Positions 22,165 through 34,750 of a stretch of 64,000 nt of DNA are shown in pieces. The position numbers were made by a program, and so were the translations under genes. The first letter of the stretch is position 1. Each line of letters begins with the position of its first letter. The stretch lies in contig JAJNNQ010000023.1 of assembly GCA_027886175.1 (NCBI GenBank), positions 10,557,001 through 10,621,000 on the forward strand, read 5' to 3'. The stretch is from Phylloscopus collybita (lineage: Eukaryota; Chordata; Aves; Passeriformes; Phylloscopidae). The notes beneath the pieces are model-generated. The model was given only the letters and a program-made list of their open reading frames with translations, searched no databases and was not told the DNA's origin.

Positions 22165-23879
22165 CTGAATGGAGACAAAGCAAACGGAACCCATAAGGAA
22201 CAGAACCAGGTAAATGTGCTTTTTTTAAACCTGTCGAGAAATCCTCTCTTAAGTCATGAATTTTAGGCAGATTGGGCTGAAGTAGGGACAGCCAGGATTC
22301 CTGGGCTCTTTCCTTCAGCCACTTACGTCGTTCTCTTGAGTTTTTTAATCTCTAAGTGCTTCACTTTATCAGCTCTGTGCTTATCTTACAAGCATACTGA
22401 GTTTGCAAAGCTTCTTTTTGTTCCCAGGGTGGCTGCCAGGCTGGGTCCCTGCTCCATGGCTGGGGCTCGCAGTGCCAATCTCACTCTCATCACCCTTCCC
22501 ATCTCATCCCAGTGAAGTGCAGCCTTCCCTTATCAGAGCTGGTAAATGCTGAATTGTCTGAGGCCTCTTCAATTACTCTCTAGGCTGCGAAAACAAGTCC
22601 ATAAATCTCTTCCTGCTGCAGTTTAAGCCCATATGTCCCACTCAAGGTTGGCTCAGCTTTTAATGGCAGGTTTGTTTAGCTAACTGGGAGCCTGGGCAGT
22701 AAAATCAGGGCACAGTGTGCACTCCTGAGCCCTGGAGGGACAACACCAGAGCTGGCTGGACAAACCCCTCACTCAGCTGGACACCTCAGCACTTTGTCTG
22801 TGCAGGTAAAGCCGTCCATGAGCATTTTGTGTCACAGCTCTTCTGTGTCACAGTTATCACTGTCTGTCACAGCCATCCATGCTCTGAGCTGCAGCTGGGT
22901 CGCTGTGGCACAGGGAGCTACACGGGGACCTCTCCCCAGAGAGCTTCCTGCAGGAGGGAGCCCTGAGCTGTGATTGTGCCGTGGTGCTTTCATTATTCAT
23001 TAAGCAGAGCTCTCCTGCCCGGGAACACATCACCCAGGCTGAGTTATCCCTGCACAGGAGCCTCGGTGCTTACAGCTCGAGCTGGCAGAAGGATTTAAAA
23101 CCCATCAGTTAACACTGCTTCAACAGAAGCACAGCTGCAGTCTGTAGGATATAAATGTGGATTTATTTCACCACCTATTACCAATGATTACAAAGATCTC
23201 AAAAGAATTACTAATATGGAGGATTTAAATTGCACCCTGTGAGTGTCAACCGCAGGTTTGCTACTACAGCGCATTTAATTCCTCCAGTAAATGATGTATC
23301 AGCTCTAATTGCAGCAACGGCTCAGGCTTTCTCTGCACAGCACTTCAAAGGCTGGGAACAAGATGCAAGTGGCTCATGTCACATCTGGAAGTGACACACC
23401 TGTCCTGGCTGGCAGGTGGGGAGAGCACTTCAGCTGGGGCTGCTGCTGCTGTGTGCCCGTGCACCCTGTGCTGGCCATCAGGGGCTGCTGCTCCTCACGG
23501 CCCTCGGGCAGGGCAATGCAAAGCCCAGAGTTTAAAGATCCCGGTGCTTATTCTCATGGCACTTCACACAATGGAGCTGAATCACCCCCAGCATTACAGA
23601 GCCTCTGAGACTGGATGGTCACTTCATTGAGTCTCTCTGTTAAGGTGTGCAATTTACAGGAAATACATTCAGAGCCTGATTTTTATCCTCTCTATTTATT
23701 AAGGAAAAAAAAATCTAAATAAGTTTCCCATCCTAATTTCCTGTGGAAGTGGGCTTTTCAATGACTTGTGTGTGGTTGTGACTGTGTGTGTATGGGTGGG
23801 GCCATCTCAGCCTGCACACACTTCTCTGCCTGTAGGTACTGTGTTCTGCATCCTTCTCACACTGACAGAAGGCAGGGGC

Positions 23880-24056
23880 AGGTCAGGATGAAATTCCTCC
23901 CTGTGAGGGTTTGCTCAGAGAAGCTCTGGCTGCCCCATCCCTGGAAGTGTCCATGACCAGGTTGGATGGGGCAGCCTGAGTCAGTGGAAGGTGTGGGTGG
24001 AACCAGGTGAGCTTTAAGGTCCCTCTGAACCCAAACCATTCTGTGATTCTGTGATT
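23880..24056 (+). mobile_element. CR1-like LINE 3' end with terminal octamer repeats
   Basis: Forward CR1 3' region: GGTTTGCTCAGAGAAGCTC, then CCATCCCTGGAAGTGTCCA, GACCAGGTTGGATGGGGC, GAACCAGGTGAGCTTTAAGG and CAAACCATTCTGTGATTC, followed by a second TGTGATTCT. CR1s end in short tandem octamers rather than poly-A, as here. About 175 bp, 5'-truncated, antisense to CACNG4. Confidence 0.9.
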
Positions 24057-27000
24057 CTCCAACAAACGTGAGGGTAATTGGTGGAGTTTACCCACAGCTG
24101 ATATAAAAGTAGGAGTATTGCAGGCACTGAGCTGCAGTGCAGACAGGGAGATGCCTGAAGGGGAGAGCTCTGTGCCCCCCAGGCTCCTTCTGCACCTTCC
24201 CAGTGTGGACATGGCAACAGCCCAGCAAACACCTCACTCCCAGAAACTCAACGGATGAGAAGTCTGCAAGACTGAGATGTTCTCAAAGCCTCTTGTGTGG
24301 CAGCACTGATGGACTGATGGAGGGGTTTGGGCTCTGTAAAATGGCTCAATATGATTAAACTGCTGAGTGAAAGGGGCCCTTCAGCAGAACTTCCACAGAG
24401 GCCATGGAGCCATTCCTTCCACTGCAGGGCTGGAATGCACCAGCAGGACAACACTGATGAGACCTTCATCTCCTGGCTCTTATATTTAGAGCCTTTCACA
24501 TGGAAGAGTATTAGCAAGACTAGCAGAGGTAAAAAACAGGATAATCACCTCCCATTACCACCCTCCCCCCCAAAAAATAAATCTGGATAAGCCCGAGAAT
24601 TCCTTTTATTTTCAGTTTTTAGGAATACTGGGATTGGTCACTATTAATTGGTCATTATTTATCTGGCTAAGTTCTTATAGAAATAGTAAATGGCTGTGAA
24701 ATTTGGACCTGCATCAAACCCCAGGAATCCAAAATATTCTCCCCAGTATTTTTTATGTAGTTCAGACCAGAGATGCTGGTTAAGGATCCTCTCCAGTGTC
24801 TGTGATGTTTGATAGCTAATAACATCAGCAGACTGAATAACTTTTTTCTATAAACTTAACAAGTGCAATGTAATTCAGCAACAGCTTATTAAACTCCCAG
24901 TGAGGCTTGAAGTTGCTATCAAGAACTCTGGTGATCTACAGGGTATTGAGGACCCTTTCAATCCACAAAGTATTGGAAATAAAGGCTTGCCAGGAAAAGT
25001 AACCCTCTTCTCTTCATAATGATGGAGTTTGAAACTCAGATTTGGCAAAAATTAAAACTAGCTGGAGAAGTGGTCAGCTCTAAAAGCACAACAGCAGAGT
25101 CTGAGTTGTATTTATACAGGAAAAATAGAACCAAAGCAAAGCTGGAATTGGGTGGAATACCCATGTCCATGCCCTGGCATGTAAAGCAATGCAAAAATAA
25201 TAAAAGTCATGGAATGGCAGGGGTGGCAGAAAAGGAAAAGCCTCAGTTAAACTCAGTACCAACCCTCCTGCCAGCACCTGAACAAGGGCTGAGCTCCCTG
25301 AAGCTCTTCTCCAGGGCTTCTCAGGAGCTGCCTTGAAGAAATGTGCAGGCAACCATGGCCACAGGTCCACACTCACTGAGGCACACAAAGCCATTTCCCA
25401 CCCCAGAAGGAGAAGTGGAAGAGAGATTTTCTTCCTTGCTTGACTCTGGGGACACAGTCCCTTATATCCTCAGGAGAGGAAGATGGGGTATTTAACTCCT
25501 ACTGCTGTACCCACCAGAGACAGAGAAATAAACTGCAATCACTGCCTAACAGATACTAAAATATTGAGAAGCACTTCTGGATACCTCTTGAGAGTGAGAT
25601 AATGTCCCACTGAGATGCTGTAAGTATTACTCCTTTCTTTGAATGATTACTGGTATGTTTTTAATGATGCTTTTAGAAATACAAATATTAGAATGCATTT
25701 TTTCCCCCTCATAATAACAATGACTTTCTTCTGAATTTTGAGCCAGGACTTCAGGATCTGCATTAATGATAATGAAGAGGTAAATTTTCTGAAGTGTTGT
25801 TGATGGAGTAACAACGATTTTTTTCCACTGGTTGCAGCATACTTAGCTGGCATTTAGGAACTGAAAAGCGTTTCTGACTTGGTTCTACTCTGTGTTCAAG
25901 GCTCCTCTGGCAAGGTTAGTACTTCCCAATCTCACTAAGTGTTGTTCAGGCAACTATAATTAGCGTGTGATGTACTCAGATAACGTGATAAGGGAGGCAA
26001 CTGTAGTCCCCAAGTGAAGATTAGCCTTTGTTTTGGGGTTTGAGGTCTCAAAATACATGGAGGTTTCAACAGCAAATCAAAGTAGTGATCCCAAATTCTG
26101 ATGCCATACTGCCTTCTCCTTGCCCTTTCTCAAATAATCCTTTGAAAATCCTGCCTCTATCACTGCAGATTGTTCACTGGGTTTTTATTTTTTGATGACT
26201 GAGAGTAAAGGTTAATGCTCAGGATGCAAATGCTTATTAATTTGGTGGCCATGCATTACAGGATCCTGTTACTGTCCATGCCATCAGCCATGTCTTTGAG
26301 AACAGCCATTTCCTGTGGTTAAAGTTGATCAATGACAACATTCCCTGATGCCCTGGGAGTGTTTGCACAAACCAGCACTGGAAAACAGAGCCCTCAAATA
26401 TCTGACAATATTTGTCAGTACAAGGCTGCACTTTTGTTTTCTCCCTGCCCTAATGCTGAAAACTACACAACAAGATCTTCCCGTACCGTTACTTCTCCTT
26501 TGCCATTTCAAACAGGTTTCCAGCACTCCAGGCTGGAGCAGCCCTGCAGCAGAGGGCCCTGGCTGCAGGGCACTTCTGCCAATAGCAGGTTTTGTCTCCC
26601 TGTGCTGAGCAGGCACTTAGGGGAGGCGATATCCGATAGCAGGAGGAGTCACTGGAGGAGAGAGGGGCTGAGCAGCTCCCTCCCTCCCCATCACCTCCTG
26701 CAGAGCTGCTGCCCCATTAACTCCTCCAGCTGCCAGCCCTCCTTTATGCAGAAAACACTGAGTTTGGGACCTGGTAGAGAAGCTTTTCTTGTTTTCTCAT
26801 GGGACACCAGACATGGGGGATATCTTGGATCAAACCCTCCCCTGCCAAGGATTCCTGCAGCTCTCCAGCAGCTGTGGATGCTTGGAGCACACACATGCAC
26901 ACTATTAATAGTGTGAAGCAGGGGGTTCTCCCGAAGGAGTTGCCCCCGTGGGATGAGGGCTGTGGGTGTCAGCTGCAGAAGTGGTCCCCTGGCTTCAGCA

Positions 27001-30000
27001 GTCACCTGCAGGCAGGTGAGCACACCCACAGTCATCCACCCCAAACCCCCAGCAACCAGCTGATTCCTTTCTGGCAAATGAGGGACTTCTGGGATAGTTT
27101 GGAGACGTGGAATGAAATTATTTTCAGGATCATTTGACGGCAAGTGCTTGCGGAAGCAGGGAATACAAGTTGCAAGGAGCTGACTGTGTATTAAAAATAA
27201 GGCAATTAGTAAGGTACCATGGGAAATTGGGACCGATGGTTCTGCTTGTTGCTTCTGTTCTGTGATTAAACACTGTGCCTCAGTTCCAGAGCTGCCTGTC
27301 AGCCTGATTTACTGCAACACACGAGTATCCGAATGTTTAAATGACAAGTTTTCTGAATATATCAGCACAGAGAGGGCTGACTGACAGCATCACAGAGCAC
27401 GAGCAAAGCGTGACAGGCGGCGTGGGGCTGCGGTAACACAAGTTGCCTGAACACCGTGTCCGTCCCAGCACGTCATGCAGGACTGGGTTTCCTTAATGGC
27501 ATGGCTTTACACTTCCCTTGGACATCAGTGGAGAGCCTCTATTTATAGTGAGTGAGAGTGTCTCAGTGCTGGACTCTGCCAGGGGAGAAGAGAAACAGTT
27601 GTGTATTTTTTTCCTGGGGAGGATTTCTCTGCTGACAGGTTCTGAAGCGCTTTGCCGAGTGATTTGAGCAATAGTGAGCAAAGGAGATCAGACACGCCAA
27701 AAAGTGTTCATCTCCACAAAAATATCTATCTGTGCCCTGTGTTCATTTGTTTGATTTTCCACCAGTACAGCTCCCCTGTCTCACTGGACTGACACCACAG
27801 CACACGCAGCTGCTGCCTTTGCTTTCTTCTCATTCCTCTTGTCATAAAATAACCCTCGAGAAGAGGAATCCAGGCTGCACCTCCTTCCACTTCCAAAGCC
27901 TGCCTTGTGATGCTGCCGGTCAAACAGGGGTTATTCTAGTCCTGAGCTCTCCCCTCAGACCACAAGGAACAGCACTGGATGTTTTCCTGCAGCTTGGAAC
28001 TCTGTGTTAAACTGCCCCAAGTTTGGTTATTCGTCTCCTGCTGGTTGCTAAGAGTTTCACAAGCCTGTCCTTAAGTTACTCCAATGAGCACAGATCCCAT
28101 GAGCCTCTGCCTGGAGATGTTTAATGCTGTCATTAGAAAAGAAATCATGAACTATTGATGCAGGTCATGTGCAAAACACACCTCGTGTGAATTTGCTACT
28201 CCACAATGCTGCTGTGAGCCGCCCTCATCACCGCGGAGGATGGAGCCAGCAGAGGAAGAAGCCTCGGGAGGTTAAAAACACATTGATTGGGTGTCTGCCT
28301 TTGAAAAAAGTTTGGCTGTTGTGAGAGCTGGAAACTTCAAAGCATAGGCTGGTTTTGAGACAGATTCTGTCTGACACCCTCGGAGTCCTGCCAGTCCTGG
28401 AGATTTGTCCACATGACAGTTTGTATTTTTGTTTCATCCTGAAGATGAATTTGATGAAGAACACTGCTCGTACCTGGGGTTATTGTCATACTTTTGCCAT
28501 TTTCTGTGTTCAGAAAGTGCTCAGGACATAAAGAGAGTAGGAGTTTATTCCCGTAACTGTGGGCTGTAACCCTGGTGCCACAAACCAGCTGGGCAGGACA
28601 AGCTGCCCATGTGTGTCATGGTCAAGACAAAGCAAATTCAGCTCAGCTGAGTCTCTAAAAGGAGTTCATCCCTACTCCTAACCATGTTTCTCTACAAGTC
28701 TTGAGACTGTGAAAAAAATTAATCTTTTATTTCACTTATAGAAGTCTCTTCCTTCTTTCTGTATCTTTCATCCCTAACTCAGAACTCACTTGTTTCTCAT
28801 TGCAGGGAGAGGAACTGCCTACTCTTGGGTCAGATTCTGATTTCCCTGTAGTGGACACAAATCTGTCTCACCCAATGATATCAGGATCTGGCCTACTCCC
28901 TTTCGTTTGCTTCCCGTCTACTTCCTGGGCAGAAAGAAAATTACTTTAAAACGTTGAAATGTATGAGATTTGCCCCACTTTCTTCCTTAGGAGCTGTCAT
29001 CTCAAACAAACCCTTTGGGTTCTTCTTTTGATCTATTTTCAATTGTCTGGTGGGCAAAGCAAAACTCCTCCTCAAGTCTCTTATTTTCTTATCTTCTGCT
29101 GTGACATAAATTTCCCCTTTTTCCAGTCCCCCCCCTCCTCTGCCTACAGCCCTTCGGCTGCTCAGAGCTTCCCGGCAGTGCCCTCGGTGTCAGGTGAGGA
29201 GCAGCCACTCAGGACTTGCTGCCTGCTCCATTTTGCTCCTCTTTAAGGCTTTTAAAGGCAGAACACCTTCCCGGTGTGCTCAGCACCTCGGGAGGGCTCT
29301 GAGGAGCTGCCGGAGCAGCTGCTGCTGCCCATGCACTGCAGAGGAGCTGGGGCTGCCAGGGAGCTCTCTCCTGGCCTTTATTCAGTGCTCCCCATTCCCC
29401 TCCAGTCTGGCAGAAGCTGGTGTTCTCCAGGAGCAGGTCTTGGTTTATCTCATCATTTGATGTGCTCACTCCACTCTCTTACCTCCACGTAGTAAATGCT
29501 CCCTCCTGTGTCTATCGTGGGCTTTCTGTGAGAGGAGAGACTGTCCTCCACCACCACTCTCCAGTGCTCAGAATATCCTAATCTGCTTTCCCTGCCTTGC
29601 CTGCACTGTGGCAGTGCTTGATCTGATTCCTCTGGCTGCCTGCAGCCTCTCCCTGGTGCTGCTGGACAAAGCTCTCTCTGTTGGAGGCAGAGGCCGCTCA
29701 CAGCCCCTTCCTTCAGCACAGCCCCACAGAATGAAGGCTGTGCTGCTCTGTTCCCTGCACTGCTGCTTTTACAGAGGTCTCAGCCTGCAGCGGGGCTCAT
29801 GCCTGGCGTGGCTGAGGAGCCACCTCCAGTGGTCTGAGTGCCAATTCCAGAGCTGCAGCCAGTGACTGGGTGGGCTCCTGCTTGGGCAGTTCGACCTTCA
29901 CGGCACAACCACCCCTTTTCAAACTCCCCTGAGCTTCCTGTGGCCTTAGCTGGGCTCCTCCAGATGCCAGGGGATTCTCACTGTTTCCCAAAGAGGTTGG

Positions 30001-30049
30001 TCCCACAGCAGAAGGTGTGCCTTGCTTGGGTGGTAATGAAATCCACTGT

Positions 30050-30215
30050 TCATGAAATGACAGCATGGTTTGGGTTGGAAGGGACCTTAAAGCTCATCTT
30101 GTCCCACCCCCCTGCCATGGCCAGGGACACTATCCACCACCCCAGGTTGCTCCAAGCCCCATCCAACTTGGCCTTGAACACTTCCATGGATGGAGCACCT
30201 CTGCTGTTGGGAAGG
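30050..30215 (-). mobile_element. CR1-like LINE 3' fragment
   Basis: Reverse-oriented CR1: the plus strand reads GGTTTGGGTTGGAAGGGACC, TTAAAGCTCATCTTGTCCC, CCATGGCCAGGGACACTATC, CCAGGTTGCTCCAAGCCCC and CTTGAACACTTCCATGGATG. It is relatively intact in sequence, so perhaps younger than the 16.3 kb copy. It is in sense orientation with CACNG4. Confidence 0.92.
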
Positions 30216-30844
30216 GTGAGTTCTAATTCTGGCAGGTAAAAATTTTAACTTCCGAGCAATATATTCTTTGTTATTTTGATGTTCTGCAATCCAGGATGCA
30301 CCAAGCACTGTTTTATACAGCCTGGTAAAGCATCTCCAGATTCTGGATCACCTACACCAGAAGATATCCCAGGAAATACCTACAGAGGCTCAGTCACTTA
30401 TAATTCATGTGGAAAACACACAGCCTCAGCAGCTGACCTCCTGTTTTCAGCTGGGCAAATACCATCAGAGATGCTGTGCATTTGTATTTCTGTGTAAGAA
30501 ATGAACAGATTCAGAAAAGATGCTTTTCTGAAAAAAGCCAAAGATGCCTTTCAAATTCTGTGACAGCCTTTTGTTCCATTATAAGATTTTGAGACCTTGA
30601 GTGATGTTAGAGAACCCGTGGCAGCAAAACTCATTTCCCAAAGATTCACCTCACCTGCACATCTGGGAGCTAATAAAACACATCAGTGTCTGGCTGCTGT
30701 CCTTTGAATTCTCTTCAGTCATTACAAAACTGCTGCCAAAAGTACTAAGTGTCCTTGTGCTACCACAGTGAATACCAATGGTACCAGGGAAGCCAGGGCA
30801 GCAGCAGAGTAGGGGAGAGTTGTGTGTTACCTGTTGCTTTACAG

Positions 30845-31010
30845 AATTTTCTCAGAATTTTCTAGGTTGGAAGAGACCTTCAAGATCATCAAGTCCAACC
30901 CATGCTCTAACACCTCAACTAGACCATGGCACCCAGTGCCACATCCAGTCTTTTCTTAAACACATCCAGGGATGGTGACTCCACCACTTTAGGCTACTCA
31001 CTTTCCAGTT
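30845..31010 (-). mobile_element. CR1-like LINE 3' fragment
   Basis: Reverse-oriented CR1 of a second type: TTCTAGGTTGGAAGAGACC, TTCAAGATCATCAAGTCCAA, CTCTAACACCTCAACTAGAC, CATGGCACCCAGTGCCACAT and GGGATGGTGACTCCACCACT on the plus strand. The CTAGACCATGGCACC portion distinguishes it from the copy 700 bp to the left, so these are separate insertions, not a duplication. Confidence 0.92.
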
Positions 31011-32790
31011 CCTTCAAATGTTCACCTCACAAATCAGCATTTTGGCCATGGAATTCATGACTGAGGTTATTCAGCAGTGCTCCTGTCCCTTCCCAGCTGC
31101 CTTTCCTTGGCCAAGCAGCAGATGATGGAGTGTGCTGTGTGATCCCACAAGCCCTGCTGATGGCTCCTCCTACTACAATTGGCAATTTTCTCCATCTCAA
31201 CCACATCCTCTTGTGCTGCTGCTTGGGCAGCAAAGTGGGGCAGATTTCAGGGGGTTCTCTTTTAGTCTCTTTTGTTGTTCCTTTTTACAGAGCTTACTGA
31301 GGGAATGACTCTGTGTTTTCTTGGGAGAAAAACTGACAAACTTCCAGCCCTGCTGTTCAGTTTGCATTTTGCAAACAGGGGCAATTCCCCAGCCTGGCTG
31401 TGACGTGGTTGTTTTGGGGCCACACTGGTGATGCTGTTTGAGGAACATTTTCGAGTCAGACACAAGTCAGCCCTGCCACGGTGAGCGTTCTCATGCCTGG
31501 CTCAGTCCCAAGGAACTGTCAACATTTCCAGTTTGTCGTGGGGTTGTTAACTCACTTCTCTGGGTCTGCTTTTCTCTCTGCACACCACGGCCCACACTCG
31601 CTGTGCTCTGCCTTCACACCTCGTCTCGTCCTGCATCTCCTGCCCCAGGCCTTCATCCCTGCAGCCCAGGAGCCTGTCTCACCACTCACTTCCATATCTT
31701 GCTCTGCTGCCACTCTGCTGAGGCTGTTTCTGGGTGGCTGATAGAATCCTCCTCGTCCTTTTCAAGTGAGTTTGGAGCTTGGATAGAAACCTCCATTCGA
31801 GTTCTGTAATTGGCTTTTCTACCTTAGCTAAAATCAGTCTAACACTTGAGGAGCTGGTGTTGGCTTCTTAGGTGAGAGCCTTCATCCATCAGAGCTCTGA
31901 ACTGAGAGTCATCCTCCAATGAGTTTCCAGCTCTTACTTACATTCTGGCTCCAAATACCTTAATTTAAAGAGGTACTTTAGTAACTGGCAGTGCTTTTGG
32001 CACAATATGTCAGAGACTGACTTGTTTTTCACAACTGTGAATGGCCCCAGAGTGACCATCACTGCTCCACAACCTCAGTGCGGGAAATGAGCAGTGCTGG
32101 CCTGAACCTGGCCAGGATCTGGACCAAAATCTGTTCCTCCCCCCCAGTACTCCTGACCCTGACAGAGATTCAGTGGTACAAAGGCTGCCCATCCAGGGAG
32201 GCTGCTGCCAGTGCCTCAGTCCCTGTGAGAGGGCTGAAGTGCCAGACTGCACTGGGTGCAGCTCTGAGAACAGGCCCCTGCTTTGCCTGGTGAAGTTCAC
32301 ATGCTGAAAAATGACAAATCGTATTTATTTTCACAATGTCAAACTCTGCCTTTTTCCTGCATCTAAGCTATTGGAATCAAGCTTCCCTTAAGGGGTAGTT
32401 TGGTTTTTATCCATATGGTTTCCCTTCCTTTGGTAAGTCATCAGTTCTCCCTCATTAACATGGTGATCAACCAGGGCTCGATGGCTTCACCTTTCAGGAT
32501 CACAGCACATCCACACGTTCTGCCCCATGGCTTGGCATTTCCTGGGGGTGGAATTCAAGGAAATGGACCTTGATGTCTCTTCAAAGTCTCTACTGAGTTT
32601 ATAATTTGAGTCACTGTCATGGTGACCTCTGGAGTGCCTCCTGAGCTACCTGAAACACACACAGAGTGCAATGTGTGATGCTTAATCCCTTTTTTTTTTC
32701 CTGCCACTTCAACTTTCACACCTGCACAACCTCCAGCTGTTGCCTTCTCATTCTTAATTTCTGCTTTTAGACCCTCTTAAACTGCCATTT

Positions 32791-32807
32791 CCCCCCCCCC
32801 CCCCCCC
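32791..32807. repeat. C17 homopolymer
   Basis: An uninterrupted run of 17 C on the plus strand (G17 in CACNG4 pre-mRNA), which can form a G-quadruplex in RNA and is error-prone in sequencing. Confidence 0.9.
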
Positions 32808-34377
32808 ATTTTCTGAAACATTTTCATTTCACACCAGACAAGGTTTTGGCATACAGCAGTCTAAAATTTAAGAAACAACTCTCCAGAAGGAGGACCTGGG
32901 AAATCCTTGGGGATGTTTGGGGTAACACACACAGGGTGAACCTGGTGTCTTCTTCTCTAATGGAAAAACCTTCCAGATCTAGCCAGCAGAAAAAAAAATA
33001 TTCATATTATTAATGATTCACACTATTGATACTTTATTAATAAGGTAATGGTTCATATCATTGATGCAATCAATATTCAGAATTGATTACTGATGGTTCT
33101 GATTATTGATGGTGAGGTCTCTTGGTGTAGCAGAAGCTTGCAAGGCACTAAATAATTACCTCTCTGCATTAAATGACTTATTGTCTGCTCCAACAGCAGG
33201 GACTGCCTCTAACCTGCCATCCAGAGCTGAACTTTTTTTACAAAAGTTTTTTCTTTTGGCTCATTCATACATTGCAAAGTTGGGTTTTTTTTAAATGAAA
33301 AAAGCATGAGGCTTACACTGGAAAGCAGTGATGTAGGACCTTGCCAGTGAATTGATTAGGAATATGCAGGATATTTGGACACTCCTGGAATCTTGTAGTG
33401 ATTCCACACCTCTTCAGTCCATGAAGATTCATTGTGAGATGATGGCATTCAGAAAAATAGTTGGATGTTGAAGAAGCAATAGGGAAATAGGTGTCCATAA
33501 ATCATCTTAGTTGAAAGGAATGCTTGTAATGTGTCTGTCTCTGGAATGCAGTGACCTTGAGCTGGATCTCCACTCGTTTTGGAGCACACAAATGAGTCTT
33601 CCTGGTCTCTCTGCCAGCTTGTTGAGTTATACATAGAAGCGAAGCCTCTAGAGATTGATCATGCACAATCAGTGATGCGGGACAGAAACAAGGCAGATGA
33701 CAACAGGGAATCTAAAGGTTGGGAGAAAGGGGTGGAACTGCCAAACCCTGCTGATGGCTGGATTTGGGAAATGCAAGGCAAAGGTTTCAGCAATCATCTG
33801 CATGATGTATCAGTGCAAAAGACACTCCACCAGGAGAGATTAGTGCTGCCTGTGCTGCCGAGCTGAATACCCAGGGCTGGTGTCTAACCTTGGGAACAAA
33901 CAGCAGAGCTGCTGGAGAGACTGAGCAGCTTCCAGTGGGGAAAAAAAAAATGAAAGGAACAAAAGTATTTCACCACTATTAAATCCTGGAAGGGAATATA
34001 AAGGCAGCATGTAGGATTTTATCTTGAATTAGAGTTACAACTGCCTTGGTTATTCCTGATCCCCAGCAGTGCGTGCAAGCAGGAAGGGGCTGCACTTCTG
34101 TGGAGGAAGGCTGAGAGCAGTGTAAAAAAAGAGCAAAAGAGCAGAAAAAGGGCAAAGGAGCACTTTGGGGCAGAACGTGCAGGGATTGGGAGGAGGTTCA
34201 CAGAGGACAAGGAAAAGAAGCTTGGAAGAAAGTGGGAGGGAGAGAACGCTGAGGAGGAGATGGGAAGGGTTGGCTAGGAGTGGCTGGAGGTGAGCAGGGG
34301 GCCTGGGAGGAGAGCAGAGGCTTGGCTGGTTGGAGGGGCCTGTGGAGAGGGGAACCAGATGGTGAGCCAGCTCCTCC

Positions 34378-34750
34378 CTGAGCATCCCAGCCCTGCCTGA
34401 ATCCCAGCCCTGCCTGCATCCCAGTGTTTCTGAATCCCAGCCCTGCCTGCATCCCAGCCCTGCCTGCATCCCAGTGTTTCTGAATCCCAGCCCTGCCTGC
34501 ATCCCAGCCCTGCCTGCATCCCAGCTCTGCCTGCATCCCAGCTCTGCCTGCATCCCAGCCCTGCCTGCATCCCAGTGTTTCCGAATCCCAGCCCTGCCTG
34601 CATCCCAGTGTTTCTGAATCCCAGCCCTGCCTGCATCCCATCCCTGCCTGCATCCCAGCTCTGCCTGAATCCCAGCCCTGCCTGCATCCCATCCCTGCCT
34701 GAATCCCAGCCCTGCCTGCATCCCAACCCTGCCTGCATCCCAGCTCTGCC
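34378..34750. repeat. 17-bp minisatellite
   Basis: About 22 tandem copies of a unit near ATCCCAGCCCTGCCTGC, interspersed with a distinct ATCCCAGTGTTTCTGA variant (16 bp) that recurs at least five times and CTCTGCC or CATCCCTGCC variants. Because the period is not a multiple of 3, frames shift between copies, giving false proteins with GWDAGRAG-like repeats on the minus strand. Confidence 0.95.

Larger units (their letters stand above)
22165..33000 (-). other. CACNG4: CACNG4 intron 1, exon-2-proximal part
   Basis: Intronic DNA without a recognised exon. It holds CR1 fragments at 23880-24056, 30050-30215 and 30845-31010 and a 17-nt C run at 32791-32807. A clean AT-rich single-copy segment near 23140-23310 could be conserved regulatory DNA. 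The remainder is unremarkable mixed-GC sequence with short chance frames. Confidence 0.85.

Noticed and set aside
32505..32600. Possible further CR1 remnant
   Set aside because: A few CR1-like words occur but not in the right order or length to support a call.
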